From assembly GCA_951812775.1 (NCBI GenBank), contig OX638326.1:3646001-3710000 (forward strand): DNA of 64,000 bases, given 5' to 3'. The DNA is from an uncultured Alphaproteobacteria bacterium (GTDB lineage Bacteria > Pseudomonadota > Alphaproteobacteria > MPNO01 > UBA2964). Under the pieces are notes generated by a model that had not been told where the DNA came from, ran no database searches, and was given only the letters and a program-made list of their open reading frames with translations. The translations under genes and the position numbers were made by a program. This document shows, piece after piece, positions 17,930 to 27,756 of the stretch (position 1 is the first letter of the stretch; every line of letters begins with the position of its first letter).

Positions 17930-18865
17930 ATGATTACATTGAGACTTGAAAATACCGCGCCTTTCCAGGGGCTTGCTGAACTTGTAGCCGATAAGGAAGG
18001 GCTGTTCGAGAAAGAGGGTATCGCAATTGAATGGGTAGATCGCGATAAAGGTGTCAAAAAGGAAGTTCGCACTGATATCACGCGTCCAGACGAACTGGAC
18101 CCGCATTCGAGCCATGGCAAGCTTTTCGAACAGGGCAAAGCAGATATGTATAACGCCTGTGAATGGGGTAATTATTGCCGCGTTCAGGATAGTAGTGTGC
18201 AGTCGGGCCGTCAGGTTGGTCGGCGCGCAATTGTGACCTTCGCAGGCCTCGTTGTACGTCCCGAGTCTGATGTCTACACACCTCAGCAGCTGGCCGGAAA
18301 ACTGGTTGGCGTGCCGTTCTATTTTGGTACGCATTATCTCGCGCTTCATATGCTCGAAGGTTTCATGCCGCGTGAAGATATTAATATCTGCAGCGCGCCG
18401 AATGGGTCTCGGATGCGTTACGATTCTATGATGTCTGGCGAAGTTGAAGCGACAACTTTGACCGAGCCGTATCTGTCATTGGCGGAGAAGAATGATTGTA
18501 GGGTCGTCGCCACGGCGTTCTATCACGGTACGGAGGTGGCCTCTGACAAGGTAGATACCGAAACCTACGCCAAGTTCAACCGGGCTGTTAAAGAAGCGGT
18601 AATTCGGATTAACGCGGACAAAACGAAATATCTCCAATACTTCATCGATTGCCATAAAGAGAAAGACCCGGAGGTTGGTGAAATGACCGTGGCCGATTTG
18701 CAGGCCAGCCGCATCGTCGTCGTTGACCCTGCACCGATTCCGGCTGATGAGCTGGCGCGGACCGCAGAATGGATCAAGAGCTGGGGCATGTTGACTGAAA
18801 CCGAAGACCATATGGATCTGGTCAATATGGATATTCAGGAAGGCGCCCACGCGGCAGCCGAATAA
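17930..18865 (+). CDS. NMT1/THI5-like substrate-binding-fold protein, copy 1 of 3, no signal peptide
   Basis: A 311-residue protein with the type II periplasmic-binding fold of the NMT1/THI5/SsuA class: 'APFQGLAELVADKEGLFEKE' opens the first lobe. A block 'SHGKLFEQGKADMYNACEW' followed by GNYCRVQD is shared by all three copies. No signal peptide or lipobox precedes the fold, so it should be cytoplasmic, unlike ABC-transporter binding proteins, and no ABC permease or ATPase is nearby. An enzyme, as with THI5-like pyrimidine synthases, or a sensor is possible; neither is proven. It is first in a three-gene LysR-linked operon. Confidence 0.8.
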   Translation: MITLRLENTAPFQGLAELVADKEGLFEKEGIAIEWVDRDKGVKKEVRTDITRPDELDPHSSHGKLFEQGKADMYNACEWGNYCRVQDSSVQSGRQVGRRAIVTFAGLVVRPESDVYTPQQLAGKLVGVPFYFGTHYLALHMLEGFMPREDINICSAPNGSRMRYDSMMSGEVEATTLTEPYLSLAEKNDCRVVATAFYHGTEVASDKVDTETYAKFNRAVKEAVIRINADKTKYLQYFIDCHKEKDPEVGEMTVADLQASRIVVVDPAPIPADELARTAEWIKSWGMLTETEDHMDLVNMDIQEGAHAAAE

Positions 18866-18936
18866 CTACAAATACTGCATTGAATGTTGGGTGGGGACAC
18901 AGGTCTCCACCCCTTCGCCTTTACAGGGAGGTCGAA

Positions 18937-19869
18937 ATGAAAAAGTTGGTTCTGGAGACGACAGCGCCGTTTCAGGGGTTGGCAGAACTTGTTGCCGATA
19001 GGGAAGGGCTGTTCGAAAAAGAGGGCATTCAGATCGAATGGGCTGATCGTGAAAAGGGTGTCGATAAAACGGTTCAAAAGGATGTCACGAGCCCGGATGG
19101 AGTCAATCCGTTTGCCAGTCATGGCAAGCTTTTCGAAGAGGGCAAGGCAGATATGTATAACGCCTGCGAATGGGGCAATTACTGCCGCGTGCAGGATACC
19201 AATCAGGGCGGCCGTCAACTGGGCCGTCGCGCCATCGTGTGCTTTGCGGGGCTTTATGTGCGGCCGGACTCTGAGGTCTATACAGCGCAGCAGCTGGTGA
19301 ACAAGGATGTTGGCGCGCCTTACTATTTTGGAACGCATTATCTGATCCTGCATATGCTCGAAGGGTTTATGAAGCGAGACGAAATTAAGCTGGTTAAAGC
19401 GCCGAACGGTTCACGTTACCGCTATGATGCGTTGATGGCGGGTGAATATGAAGCAACCTGCCTGACAGAGCCTTATGCCTCACTCGCTGAGAAAGAAGGG
19501 TGCAGGTTGATTACGTCATCGTTCCTGCATGGTACCGAAGTTGCATCTGACCGGGTTGATACCGAGACCTACACCAAGTTCAATCGCGCGGTAAAGGAAG
19601 CGGTTAAGCGGGTTAATGCTGACCGGTCTGCCTACATGCATTACTTCATTGATTACTACAAAGACAAGGATCCCCGGGTCGCCGCAATGGATGTCAGCGA
19701 CCTTATGGAATCCCGTGTCGTTGTTGTTGATCCGGCTCCAATCCTGCAGGAAGAAGCGGATCGGACTGCCGCCTGGATCAAGAGCTGGGGCATGTTGGCT
19801 GAAACGGATGAGGCCTCTGAGCTAATCAATATGGACGTTCAGCAAGGCGCACATGCGGCTGCTGAATGA
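18937..19869 (+). CDS. NMT1/THI5-like protein, copy 2 of 3
   Basis: A 310-residue paralogue of the preceding gene, starting at ATG 18937 behind AGGGAGG. It shares the N-terminal 'ETTAPFQGLAELVADREG', the 'SHGKLFEEGKADMYNACEW' block, 'PYYFGTHYLILHMLEG' and 'NGSRYRYDALMAGE'. It is again signal-less. The C-terminus 'GAHAAAE' is the same in all copies, which argues for tandem duplication. Its stop overlaps the third copy (ATGA), so these two are translationally coupled. The ligand or substrate is unknown. Confidence 0.8.
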   Translation: MKKLVLETTAPFQGLAELVADREGLFEKEGIQIEWADREKGVDKTVQKDVTSPDGVNPFASHGKLFEEGKADMYNACEWGNYCRVQDTNQGGRQLGRRAIVCFAGLYVRPDSEVYTAQQLVNKDVGAPYYFGTHYLILHMLEGFMKRDEIKLVKAPNGSRYRYDALMAGEYEATCLTEPYASLAEKEGCRLITSSFLHGTEVASDRVDTETYTKFNRAVKEAVKRVNADRSAYMHYFIDYYKDKDPRVAAMDVSDLMESRVVVVDPAPILQEEADRTAAWIKSWGMLAETDEASELINMDVQQGAHAAAE

Positions 19870-20801
19870 AGAAGCTTACCCTAGAGACGACAGCACCGTT
19901 TCAGGGGCTACCAGAACTCGTCGCCGATGACGAAGGATTGTTCGAGGCGGAAGGCATTGAAGTGGCCTGGGCGGACCGGGATGCTGGCCCCAAACCCGGC
20001 ACTCAAAAGGATGTGAATAGCCCGGTAGGTGTTGATCCTTTTGCCAGTCACGGCAAGCTGTTCGAGCAGGGCAAGGCCGATATGTATAATGCCTGTGAAT
20101 GGGGCAATTACTGTCGTGTTCAGGATTCCGACAGTGGTGGTCGACAGGTAGGACGGCGGGCAATCGTTGCTTTCGGGGCGCTGGTGGTGCCGCCGGGCTC
20201 AACAGCTTATACGCCGCAACAGATGGCGGGCAAAGTTGTGGGGTTGCCCTATTACTTTGGCACGCATTTCCTGACATTGCTTATGCTGGAAGGTTTCTTG
20301 CCGCGCGATCAAATCAAAACCTGTAAAATGCCAAACGGTTCGCGGCGTCAGTATGATGCGTTGCTGCGGGGCGAATATGACGGGGCCTGTTTGACAGAAC
20401 CCTATATTTCGCTGGCGGAGAAGCAGGGGTGTCGCGTGTTGGCGGCGGCGTCTTTCCATGGAACCGAAGTCGTATCCGACGAGGTCGATGTTGAGACCTA
20501 TGCAGCTTTTAACCGTGCGGTTACCGAAGCGGTGCGTCGGATCAACGCCGATAAGCAAGGCTATATGCATTATTTCATCGATTATTATAGGGAGCGTGAT
20601 CCGGAAATCGGCGCGGTTCTAACGGTGGATGATTTGCGGCCGAGCCGGTTGATCGTTCAAAACCCTGGTCCTATACCGGAAGACGAATTGAAACGATCTT
20701 ATGAGTGGATCAGAAGCTGGGGCATGTTGGCGGAAACCACGGTCGCGAGTGACCTCGTCGACATGGATGCCCAAGACAAGGCACACGCAGCAGCGGAGTA
20801 A
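19866..20801 (+). CDS. NMT1/THI5-like protein, copy 3 of 3
   Basis: A 311-residue third copy, coupled to copy 2. The central 'SHGKLFEQGKADMYNACEW' block and the two cysteines of NACEWGNYC are fully conserved, while surface positions differ from the other copies (for example 'GPKPGTQKDVNSPVG'). Retention of three diverged but intact copies suggests distinct ligands or a hetero-oligomer; this is inference. It is followed after 105 bp by ispG. Confidence 0.8.
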   Translation: MKKLTLETTAPFQGLPELVADDEGLFEAEGIEVAWADRDAGPKPGTQKDVNSPVGVDPFASHGKLFEQGKADMYNACEWGNYCRVQDSDSGGRQVGRRAIVAFGALVVPPGSTAYTPQQMAGKVVGLPYYFGTHFLTLLMLEGFLPRDQIKTCKMPNGSRRQYDALLRGEYDGACLTEPYISLAEKQGCRVLAAASFHGTEVVSDEVDVETYAAFNRAVTEAVRRINADKQGYMHYFIDYYRERDPEIGAVLTVDDLRPSRLIVQNPGPIPEDELKRSYEWIRSWGMLAETTVASDLVDMDAQDKAHAAAE

Positions 20802-20906
20802 TTCCGCGCTACCGTTTTTATTTGATTCCCGCTATGTAAGGGCAACAGGTTACTGTCATCTTGCTGACAGGGCATTTGGTTATCTTTGTTGCGAACGGAT
20901 TGAGTT

Positions 20907-22142
20907 ATGGCGAATAGCGTAAACGGTATCAAACGGCGCGAAAGTGTGCCTGTAAAGGTCGGCCATGTAACGGTTGGCGGGACGGCGCCGGTCGTTGTGC
21001 AATCGATGACCAATACTGATACAGCCGATATCGCTTCAACGACCGAGCAGGTTGCGCAGCTCGCCAAAGCCGGATCGGAAATAGTTCGAATAACAGTCGA
21101 TCGTGATGAGTCCGCTGCGGCGGTGCCCCATATACGCGACGCGCTCGCCAAAGAGGGTGTTGATGTCCCTTTGGTCGGCGATTTCCACTATATCGGCCAT
21201 CAGCTTTTGACGAAGTACCCCGATTGTGCCGAAGCCCTGGCGAAGTACAGAATTAACCCGGGGAATGTTGGTTTTCGGGAAAAGCGTGATCTGCAGTTCT
21301 CAACGATGATTGAGGTCGCCCTGAAGTATGACCGGCCAGTACGCATCGGTGTGAATTGGGGCAGCCTTGACCAAGAGTTGCTGACGCATTTGATGGATGA
21401 AAACGCTAATTCCGAAAAGCCGCGCGAAGCGACAGAAATTACGCGCGAAGCGATGATTCAATCGGCCCTCTTATCAGCAGAACGAGCCCACGAAATCGGT
21501 ATGGGACCCGAAAAGATCATCATTTCCTGCAAGGTATCGGAAGTGCAGGACCTGATTGGCGTCTATGCAGATTTGGCACAGCGCTGTAATTATGCGCTGC
21601 ATCTCGGGCTAACAGAGGCTGGTATGGGCTCGAAAGGGATTGTTGCATCGACTGCCGGTATGGCCGTTCTGTTACAGCAGGGTATTGGCGACACTATCCG
21701 CGTTTCATTGACGCCTGAGCCCGGCGGGGATCGTACCCGAGAGGTGATCGTTGCACAGGAAATGCTCCAGACGATGGGGCTTCGGTCCTTCCTGCCATTG
21801 GTTACGTCCTGTCCGGGTTGCGGGCGTACAACGAGTACCGTCTTTCAGGAACTCGCCAGCAAAATTCAGTCCTATATCCGCGAACAAATGCCTGAATGGC
21901 GCGAGAATTATGATGGTGTGGAAGACATGGCCGTTGCTGTCATGGGGTGCATCGTTAATGGGCCTGGTGAGAGCAAGCACGCCAATATCGGTATTAGTCT
22001 GCCGGGTACAGGAGAAGAGCCAGCGGCACCTGTCTTTATCGATGGCGAAAAAGCGATGACGTTGCGGGGGCCGGGGATCGCAGAGGAATTTCAGGGTATC
22101 GTCGATGATTATGTCGATAGCCACTACGAAAAGCGCACTTGA
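20907..22142 (+). CDS. ispG: (E)-4-hydroxy-3-methylbut-2-enyl-diphosphate synthase
   Basis: IspG (GcpE) makes HMBPP from MEcPP in the non-mevalonate isoprenoid pathway, using a [4Fe-4S] cluster. The family start '[16 protein letters not shown]' and '[10 protein letters not shown]' are clear. The cluster cysteines are in '[11 protein letters not shown]' and '[12 protein letters not shown]'. The 411-residue length matches the short bacterial form. It is probably a single-gene unit, converging on the DMT exporter with six bases between. Confidence 0.97.
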   Translation: MANSVNGIKRRESVPVKVGHVTVGGTAPVVVQSMTNTDTADIASTTEQVAQLAKAGSEIVRITVDRDESAAAVPHIRDALAKEGVDVPLVGDFHYIGHQLLTKYPDCAEALAKYRINPGNVGFREKRDLQFSTMIEVALKYDRPVRIGVNWGSLDQELLTHLMDENANSEKPREATEITREAMIQSALLSAERAHEIGMGPEKIIISCKVSEVQDLIGVYADLAQRCNYALHLGLTEAGMGSKGIVASTAGMAVLLQQGIGDTIRVSLTPEPGGDRTREVIVAQEMLQTMGLRSFLPLVTSCPGCGRTTSTVFQELASKIQSYIREQMPEWRENYDGVEDMAVAVMGCIVNGPGESKHANIGISLPGTGEEPAAPVFIDGEKAMTLRGPGIAEEFQGIVDDYVDSHYEKRT

Positions 22143-22148
22143 TCAGAT

Positions 22149-23072
22149 CTAGGTCGGGGCGTCCGGTGACGGTTTGTTGACGTCCTTATCTTCCGCTTCT
22201 TTTTTTGTCAGCAGGAAGGAGGACGCGACGATTACCACGCTGCCGATCCAGACCCAAATAACCGGCCATTCCCCAAATACCGCGAGACCGATAAGCGTGG
22301 CAACCGGTAGCCGGATGAAATCAAGCGTAATAACCACCGTTGCATCGGCAGCATGAAATGACCGTGCCAGAGCCCGTTGGGTCAAGGCGCCGAACGCGCC
22401 AATAACCAGCAGCCAGGCGAACTGTTCCAGTGTTGGTGTTTTCCAGACAAAGATTGCGACGGCCAAGGCATAGGGCGCGACAAACACGGCCTGATAGATC
22501 GCAATACTGTCCGGATGTTCAGTCCGGGACAGGTATTTGATCATGATTGAATTGCAGACGCTCAGAAGGACAGCGGTGACGGCAAACAGAATACCCGGAT
22601 TCATTTCCTGAAAGCCGGGACGAACGACAATTAAGGCACCCACGACACCTATGGCGATGGCCACCCAACGGCGTCTTCTGGCCAGCTCACCAAGGATAAG
22701 GATCGCGGCGACGCAGGCAAAAACCGGTCGCGTGAAACCAATGGCAGCGATATCGCCGAGCGGAATATAGGTTGCGGCAAGAAAAAAGAAAGTGACGCTG
22801 AGATAGGCGGAGACACCGCGCAGTGCATACATCGGAATCTTCTTCGTGCGTAACCTGGCGCCGCCATTAGAAAGAGCCGTTGGCAGGAGAAACATAAGCC
22901 CGAAAGATGCGCGGAAAAATACCACGACGAGGATGGATAATTCCGGAGAAAGTGTCCGGGCGATCGTCATCATTCCTGTAAAACAGGCGCCAGCACAGGT
23001 AATCCAGAATCCCGCCCGGATTGCGCCCGGCAGGGAATCAAACCAAACGCCCAAGGGTTGGAAAATCTGCAT
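22149..23072 (-). CDS. DMT-family (EamA) transporter
   Basis: A 307-residue inner-membrane protein with about ten hydrophobic segments arranged as two EamA repeats, the drug/metabolite-transporter layout. Examples are 'ISVAYLSVTF'-type helices near residue 95 and 'VWIGSVVIVASSFLL' near residue 285. A charged tail ('KKEAEDKDVNK') ends it. Substrate unknown; relatives export amino acids or small metabolites. It diverges from arfB with a 52-bp gap. Confidence 0.88.
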   Translation of the reverse strand: MQIFQPLGVWFDSLPGAIRAGFWITCAGACFTGMMTIARTLSPELSILVVVFFRASFGLMFLLPTALSNGGARLRTKKIPMYALRGVSAYLSVTFFFLAATYIPLGDIAAIGFTRPVFACVAAILILGELARRRRWVAIAIGVVGALIVVRPGFQEMNPGILFAVTAVLLSVCNSIMIKYLSRTEHPDSIAIYQAVFVAPYALAVAIFVWKTPTLEQFAWLLVIGAFGALTQRALARSFHAADATVVITLDFIRLPVATLIGLAVFGEWPVIWVWIGSVVIVASSFLLTKKEAEDKDVNKPSPDAPT

Positions 23073-23124
23073 GGTTCGTTATAGGTGGCGGGGAGGGGCG
23101 GCGCTAGTGGGAGCGGATAGAATT

Positions 23125-23556
23125 ATGTCAAGCCAGGATATTCATGTCGGAACATTGGTGATACCAGCGGAGGCTTTGGTGTTTAGCTATATACGTGCCT
23201 CCGGTCCGGGCGGGCAGAACGTCAACAAGGTTTCGACGGCGGCCCAACTCCGTTTCGACGTGGCGACCTGCCAATCCATTGATAGCTTCACCTTCAACAA
23301 ATTACGTCAGATTGCTGGGTCGCGGATGACACAGGCCGGGGTGATTGTGATAACGGCGCAGCGCTTTCGATCGCAGGAACGCAATCGCGAAGATGTGATC
23401 GAGCGGTTGACCGAGATGTTGCGGGCAGCGACGCATCGACAAAAATTCCGACGCCCCACTCGTATCAGTAAAGGCGTTAAAAAAAGACGCCTTGATAGCA
23501 AACGCCGCCATCGCAATATCAAGAAGAACCGTGGTCGGGTCCGGGGAGATGATTGA
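23125..23556 (+). CDS. arfB: alternative ribosome-rescue factor ArfB
   Basis: A 143-residue release-factor-like hydrolase that frees stalled ribosomes lacking a stop codon. The catalytic GGQ lies in 'ASGPGGQNVNK' near residue 28. The basic C-terminal tail ('KGVKKRRLDSKRRHRNIKK') fits the empty mRNA channel, as in ArfB/YaeJ. ATG 23125 is the start; upstream extension into the DMT promoter is not conserved in character. The msrB gene follows after 52 bp. Confidence 0.93.
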   Translation: MSSQDIHVGTLVIPAEALVFSYIRASGPGGQNVNKVSTAAQLRFDVATCQSIDSFTFNKLRQIAGSRMTQAGVIVITAQRFRSQERNREDVIERLTEMLRAATHRQKFRRPTRISKGVKKRRLDSKRRHRNIKKNRGRVRGDD

Positions 23557-23608
23557 TCTGTCGATATAATTCCGGCAGCATTTGGTTTGAAATTCTGGAG
23601 TAAAAGAG

Positions 23609-24022
23609 ATGACAGACAAGATTGAAAAAACCGACGATGAATGGCGTGCTGAATTGACGCCGGAACAGTTTCACGTTTGCCGTCAGGCGGGCACGGAACG
23701 GCCATTTACCGGGAAGTACAACGACTTTAAAGGCGTTGGGACTTTTACCTGTTCCTGTTGTGGAAACCCTCTTTTCGACTCCGAAACCAAATTCAATTCG
23801 GGCACGGGCTGGCCGAGCTTTTTTGCCCCTTTGTCAAAGGACGCTGTGGAACTTCGGGAAGATTGGGCGATGTTTATGAAACGCACTGAGGTAGTCTGCG
23901 CGAAATGCGATGCCCATCTCGGGCATGTCTTCCCGGATGGCCCGGCGCCAACACATCAGCGGTTTTGCATGAACTCCGTGTCGCTGGATTTCGTGGAGAA
24001 AGAAGAAGACGCCAAAGAATAG
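23609..24022 (+). CDS. msrB: peptide-methionine (R)-S-oxide reductase
   Basis: A 137-residue MsrB that repairs oxidised methionine. The two zinc CxxC pairs are 'CSCCG' and 'VCAKCDAH', and 'SGTGWPSF' is the family block. The catalytic Cys is in 'RFCMNSVSL'. It has no leader, so it is cytoplasmic. It starts at ATG 23609 with a clear TGGAGTAAA ribosome site. Confidence 0.96.
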   Translation: MTDKIEKTDDEWRAELTPEQFHVCRQAGTERPFTGKYNDFKGVGTFTCSCCGNPLFDSETKFNSGTGWPSFFAPLSKDAVELREDWAMFMKRTEVVCAKCDAHLGHVFPDGPAPTHQRFCMNSVSLDFVEKEEDAKE

Positions 24023-24028
24023 CTGCGT

Positions 24029-24451
24029 TCAATAGGTCGGATAGGATTTTTCTTCGGTAATAGAGGCGCCGAGCAGTTCGTTAATCCGGTACTTCACCTC
24101 GGCACGTCGGTCATTGGTCTTGTAGACGGCGCGCGCGCAGGTCACGAAACGTTTGTTGAAGTCCAGGTCACGCTCGCGGTCTCGGATTTCATCTTCGATG
24201 TCCCAGAGCTTTACGTTAATCGCCTTGAGATCCTTTGTTAGCCGATCTAGCTCGGCACTTTCGCCAATGGTTGCTTCTTACGCGGCCTTGAGCGCGGCAA
24301 GCTCGCGACGAACATTCGCTAGTTTCGTCTTGTCGGAAATGCGCTGCTTCTTGATTGCGAGAATGGTGATCTTGTCAATCAGCTCTCCGGGTGAAATCTC
24401 AACCTGAACAGATTCTACATTGACAGAATGGGTTTTCAGCTGCGCACTCAT
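24029..24451 (-). pseudogene. DUF6165-family protein interrupted by an in-frame TAA
   Basis: From ATG 24451 the frame encodes 'VEISPGELIDKITILAIKKQ' and, later, 'LKAINVKLWDIEDEIRDRE' and 'YRINELLGASITEEKSY', the hallmarks of DUF6165. Codon 58 (24280-24278) is TAA, within '...AALKAA*EATIGESAEL'; all else is open for 140 codons. A single substitution, for example from CAA, explains it. The protein is helical and of unknown function, usually found next to TPR/glycosyltransferase genes, as here: its ATG overlaps the stop of the upstream gene (ATGA). Confidence 0.8.
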
Positions 24452-25973
24452 GAGCCTCGCTCCTTTAGATCGTGTGTTATTTTCTCAAAGACGCCAGCCC
24501 AATCTCCATGTTGTGGCTGGCGATATAGTTTCATGGTTGGGTACCAAGGCGTTTCACTACCATTGAGCCCCATCGCCAGTCAGGCACAAAAGCCAGGACA
24601 AGCCATGTCTCAATGCCAAGCGCTCCACCGAGGTGGGCAATTGCGGTATCAGACGTAATCAGTAAATGGACATTCTTCAAAATGGCTGCGGAATCCAGAA
24701 AGGCGCCCTCGGCGTCAATTTCGTTACCCAGCGAGAGAACAGTGTGCCCCCAGTGTTGAAGGGGAAGGCTCTCACAGTCCTCTCCTTGTTGCATGCTGAT
24801 CAGTTGAATGTCTGGGAGACTGCCAATTGGCGCGAAGTTCTCTAGAGGTACGGAACGGTTTGCATCCGCTCGGTAGTCAGGGTTTCCCTGCCAGCATATA
24901 GCGATGCGTCGCTTGCCGTTCTTCGGTAATTTTTCGCTCCACTCAGTAACACGCGCCGGATCTGCTTTAAGATAGGCGCCATCCTCTGGCCAAAAGGGTT
25001 CGGTCGGTCCCGCTAAATGGGGTAGGGACAGAAGCGGGATCTGCAGATCCCAGCTGGTAGTTTGTTCCGTTGATATATGATGCACCTGCGTTGGCAATGA
25101 TGACAGGAGCGGCAAGAACCTGTGAGGAAGCTCTATCGATATGTTTTTGCCGGTTCCAGAAAACTGGGACAGGTACCGGCAGAATTGAATGGTGTCACCC
25201 AATCCCTGTTCGGCATGTATGAGGAGCCTTTTCCCGTCGAGACTGCCACCAATCCCAACCAGGTCTATTCTGATGCCGCACGGCAAAACCGGGAATGGTT
25301 CGGCGCGCTTCATAGGCTGCCCAACCATTTTCAAAATCACCTTGGATAAGCGCTAATAATGCTTCATTCCACAAAATGTCGGGGTTTGACGGCGCCAATG
25401 TTGCCGCGCCGGAAAGTGTTTTCTCTGCATGAGAAAGCCGTCCAATTTCTTTCTGTGCCGAAGCCAGATTGATATGGGCTTTCAGATGACTGGGGTTGAG
25501 ATCAATTGCTTGTTCATATGACGTGATAGCGGGGTTTAGATCACCTTGCCCGAGATAGGCATTTCCCCGATTGAAATGAAATTCGGGTTCGGCGGTATCA
25601 ATATCTATTGCGCGCGACAAGGCCCGAATAGCTTCGTCGAACTGGCCGGCGGCGTTTAGAGCCGTCCTGAGGTTGGACCAGGCAAGTGCTGAATCCGGCA
25701 ATAAACTGCAAACCCGCCTTTGGCAGGCGATCGACTTGGCGTGATTACCAATATTCTTGTGTAAAAGTCCCATATCGCAAAGGATAGGGGCGGATTGCGG
25801 TGAAATTTCAGACGCCTTCTCAATGAGTTGTAGAGCTCGATTGCTGCGTCCACGATCTCGAGCGATGAGTGCAGCCTGATGGAGCACGTCGGGGTTTTCC
25901 GGGGAACGCTTTAAGGCGAGTTTGTCTCCAGCTTGCCGATACGGCGTGCATCGGCCGCTGCCGAAAGCGACAT
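24448..25973 (-). pseudogene. TPR-glycosyltransferase (GT9-like) gene with three frameshifts
   Basis: The whole gene can be read as one 508-residue product if three single-base changes are allowed. The start is 'MSLSAAADARRIGKLE' at 25973. Frame then shifts near 25912 (an A missing in AAA), near 25235 (an extra T, in 'PGWDWWQ' where 'PGWDGGSLDGKRLL' is expected), and near 24555 (a G missing in GGGG, after 'VPDWRW'). The product has about five TPRs and then a GT9-like domain ('HAEQGLGDTIQF', 'SDTAIAHLGGALG'), ending 'HGDWAGVFEKI'. All lesions lie in mononucleotide runs, so sequencing error is as likely as decay. Confidence 0.75.
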
Positions 25974-26250
25974 TTCTTCGGCCGGTGGCGTGTTTACCGC
26001 AATTTTCTGCGCTATTGCCGGAATTCTGGACTCTCCAACCTACATGTTCCTTTTGGTTGGCCGAAAGCTATATGACATTGGTTGAAAAAGGGTTGAAATT
26101 GGATATCACGGATATATAGAGTAAAAGATATAGTAGTGACACCTATTGGTGCAGTGCTCGATTATGCTGTCGAAATATATAAATAAGAGGGTGTTTAGTC
26201 GCCAAAATCCCGTTAATGTTCGACAAAATTGGATATATGAGGGGTTGGCA

Positions 26251-27108
26251 ATGATCTTAGTGACCTGCGCAGCGGGGAAAACCGGCAAGGCTATCGTCAG
26301 CGCATTGGTTGCGAGCGGTCAAACTGTTCGGGCCATGGTAAGAAGTGTTAGTTCCGGTGTGGCCGTAAGGGCACTGGGCGTCTCTGAAGCTGTTCAGGGG
26401 GACCTTGCTGATCCACAAGATGTCGCGCGTGCGGTCAATGGTGTTGATGCGGTTTATTACATCGCCCCCAATATGGATCCCAACGAGCGCTTGAATGGCG
26501 AAAACGTTATTGCAGCCTGCCAGTCAGCGGACGTGTTACGATTGGTGTTTCATTCGGTTTTACATACTCAGATCGAAGCGTTACCTCACCATTGGGAACG
26601 CCATTTCGTCGAACAATCGATCCTGAATTCAAAGTTGCCCTATACCATCCTGCAGGTGGGTTCCTACATGCAGAACATACTATCAGCCTGGGGAAAAATG
26701 GTAGAAACAGGCGTACACCGGATGGCCTATGACACTAATGCACCGATGAGTCTCGTTGATTTGGATGATGTTGCGGAAGCGGCGGTAAAGGTTCTAGCCG
26801 ATCCTGGTTTTGTAAATGGCATGTTCGAAATTGCCGGGCCGGTCATCTCACTTAATGAAAAAGCCGCTATCTTGTCCAAGGTTCTTGGCAAAGAAATTGT
26901 GGCGGAGAAAGAAGCCCTGGACGATTTCCTGGATCATGGCCGCGCACTCGGTTTCAGCGACTTTACCCTGGCGACGATGGCCAAGATGTTTCCCTATTAC
27001 GACGAGCACGGGCTGGTTGGCAGCGACAAAGCACTAAGGTGGATACTTGGTCGTCCGCCAACAGATTTTGAAAGCTTTGCGCGCCGAACCGCTAATGTTT
27101 TGAGTTAG
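26251..27108 (+). CDS. NmrA-family NAD(P)-binding protein
   Basis: A 285-residue atypical SDR of the NmrA/HSCARG type. The dinucleotide loop 'ILVTCAAGKTGKAIVSAL' has Cys in place of the usual Gly but keeps the Gly-rich turn. 'ALPHHWERHFVEQSI' and 'YTILQVGSYMQN' follow the family order. Such proteins act as quinone oxidoreductases or redox-sensing regulators. ATG 26251 has a GAGGGG ribosome site; an upstream frame to 26146 is not needed. It converges on the DUF1989 genes with stops overlapping. The 277 bp before it (25974-26250) show no gene. Confidence 0.87.
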   Translation: MILVTCAAGKTGKAIVSALVASGQTVRAMVRSVSSGVAVRALGVSEAVQGDLADPQDVARAVNGVDAVYYIAPNMDPNERLNGENVIAACQSADVLRLVFHSVLHTQIEALPHHWERHFVEQSILNSKLPYTILQVGSYMQNILSAWGKMVETGVHRMAYDTNAPMSLVDLDDVAEAAVKVLADPGFVNGMFEIAGPVISLNEKAAILSKVLGKEIVAEKEALDDFLDHGRALGFSDFTLATMAKMFPYYDEHGLVGSDKALRWILGRPPTDFESFARRTANVLS

Positions 27109-27737
27109 GGCTCATAAATCATCGCCTGAATGGGCTGACCGAATTCTGGGGCAGCCAGGTCCGGGCAGGCACTCGCCGCGACGGCCAGATCCATTTCCGC
27201 CCGAAAATCGACATAGATCAGGTCCTTTGGCCGGTTTGGCGTATGTTTAATTTCCCCCGACGCAGTGTCGATATCGACATGTTGAAAGATATTAAGCGGG
27301 CTGGGAATAAGCTCCAGGGGCACGTTCCAGGCGCTAAATCCGTCAATCAAGTTCTCCCAGCAGCCGCGATCTGGGATCGGGATGTCGTCGCCATGGTGAT
27401 ATTGATTTAACCGACCTTCCTCCTTGGCGCGGGCATATCGAGGCCCCGAGCAGGTCCCGTATTGCAGATCGTGATAACCCTGCCCGGCGAATTGATCCTC
27501 AATGATGGTCATCATCGGATTGTTGAGCTTGCTGTACAGCACGTCGTCAGTCGAAATCCAAAGCTTCATATTGTAAACTTTGGTCCGTGCCTGATCGAAC
27601 CGTTCATCAAGATTGTGTAAATTGATACAGGCAAAATCGACAATAGTCTTGGCGGTGAGACGCAGGACCTGGCCTTTTTTCATTGGCGCCCCCCAACCGC
27701 TGTTCGCCGGGACAAATTCGTCACTGATTACATTCAT
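27105..27737 (-). CDS. DUF1989 (urea-carboxylase-associated-type) protein, copy 3 of 3
   Basis: A 210-residue DUF1989 protein. The N-terminal 'KKGQVLRLTAKTIVDFACIN' and the motif 'YGTCSGPRYARAKEEG' with 'RGCWENL' are present. DUF1989 proteins that neighbour urea carboxylase have been shown in other bacteria to be carboxyguanidine deiminase subunits (CgdA/CgdB). No carboxylase or allophanate hydrolase is seen here, so the substrate is unknown. It is the last of three tandem same-strand paralogues. Confidence 0.85.
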   Translation of the reverse strand: MNVISDEFVPANSGWGAPMKKGQVLRLTAKTIVDFACINLHNLDERFDQARTKVYNMKLWISTDDVLYSKLNNPMMTIIEDQFAGQGYHDLQYGTCSGPRYARAKEEGRLNQYHHGDDIPIPDRGCWENLIDGFSAWNVPLELIPSPLNIFQHVDIDTASGEIKHTPNRPKDLIYVDFRAEMDLAVAASACPDLAAPEFGQPIQAMIYEP

Positions 27738-27756
27738 GTCGTTTCTCCTTGCCGGC

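Noticed and set aside
17930..20801. ABC transporter solute-binding components
   Set aside because: All three lack signal peptides and lipoboxes, and no permease or ATPase gene is adjacent.
22846..23124. N-terminal extension of ArfB
   Set aside because: It is antisense to the DMT transporter start and ArfB of normal length begins at 23125.
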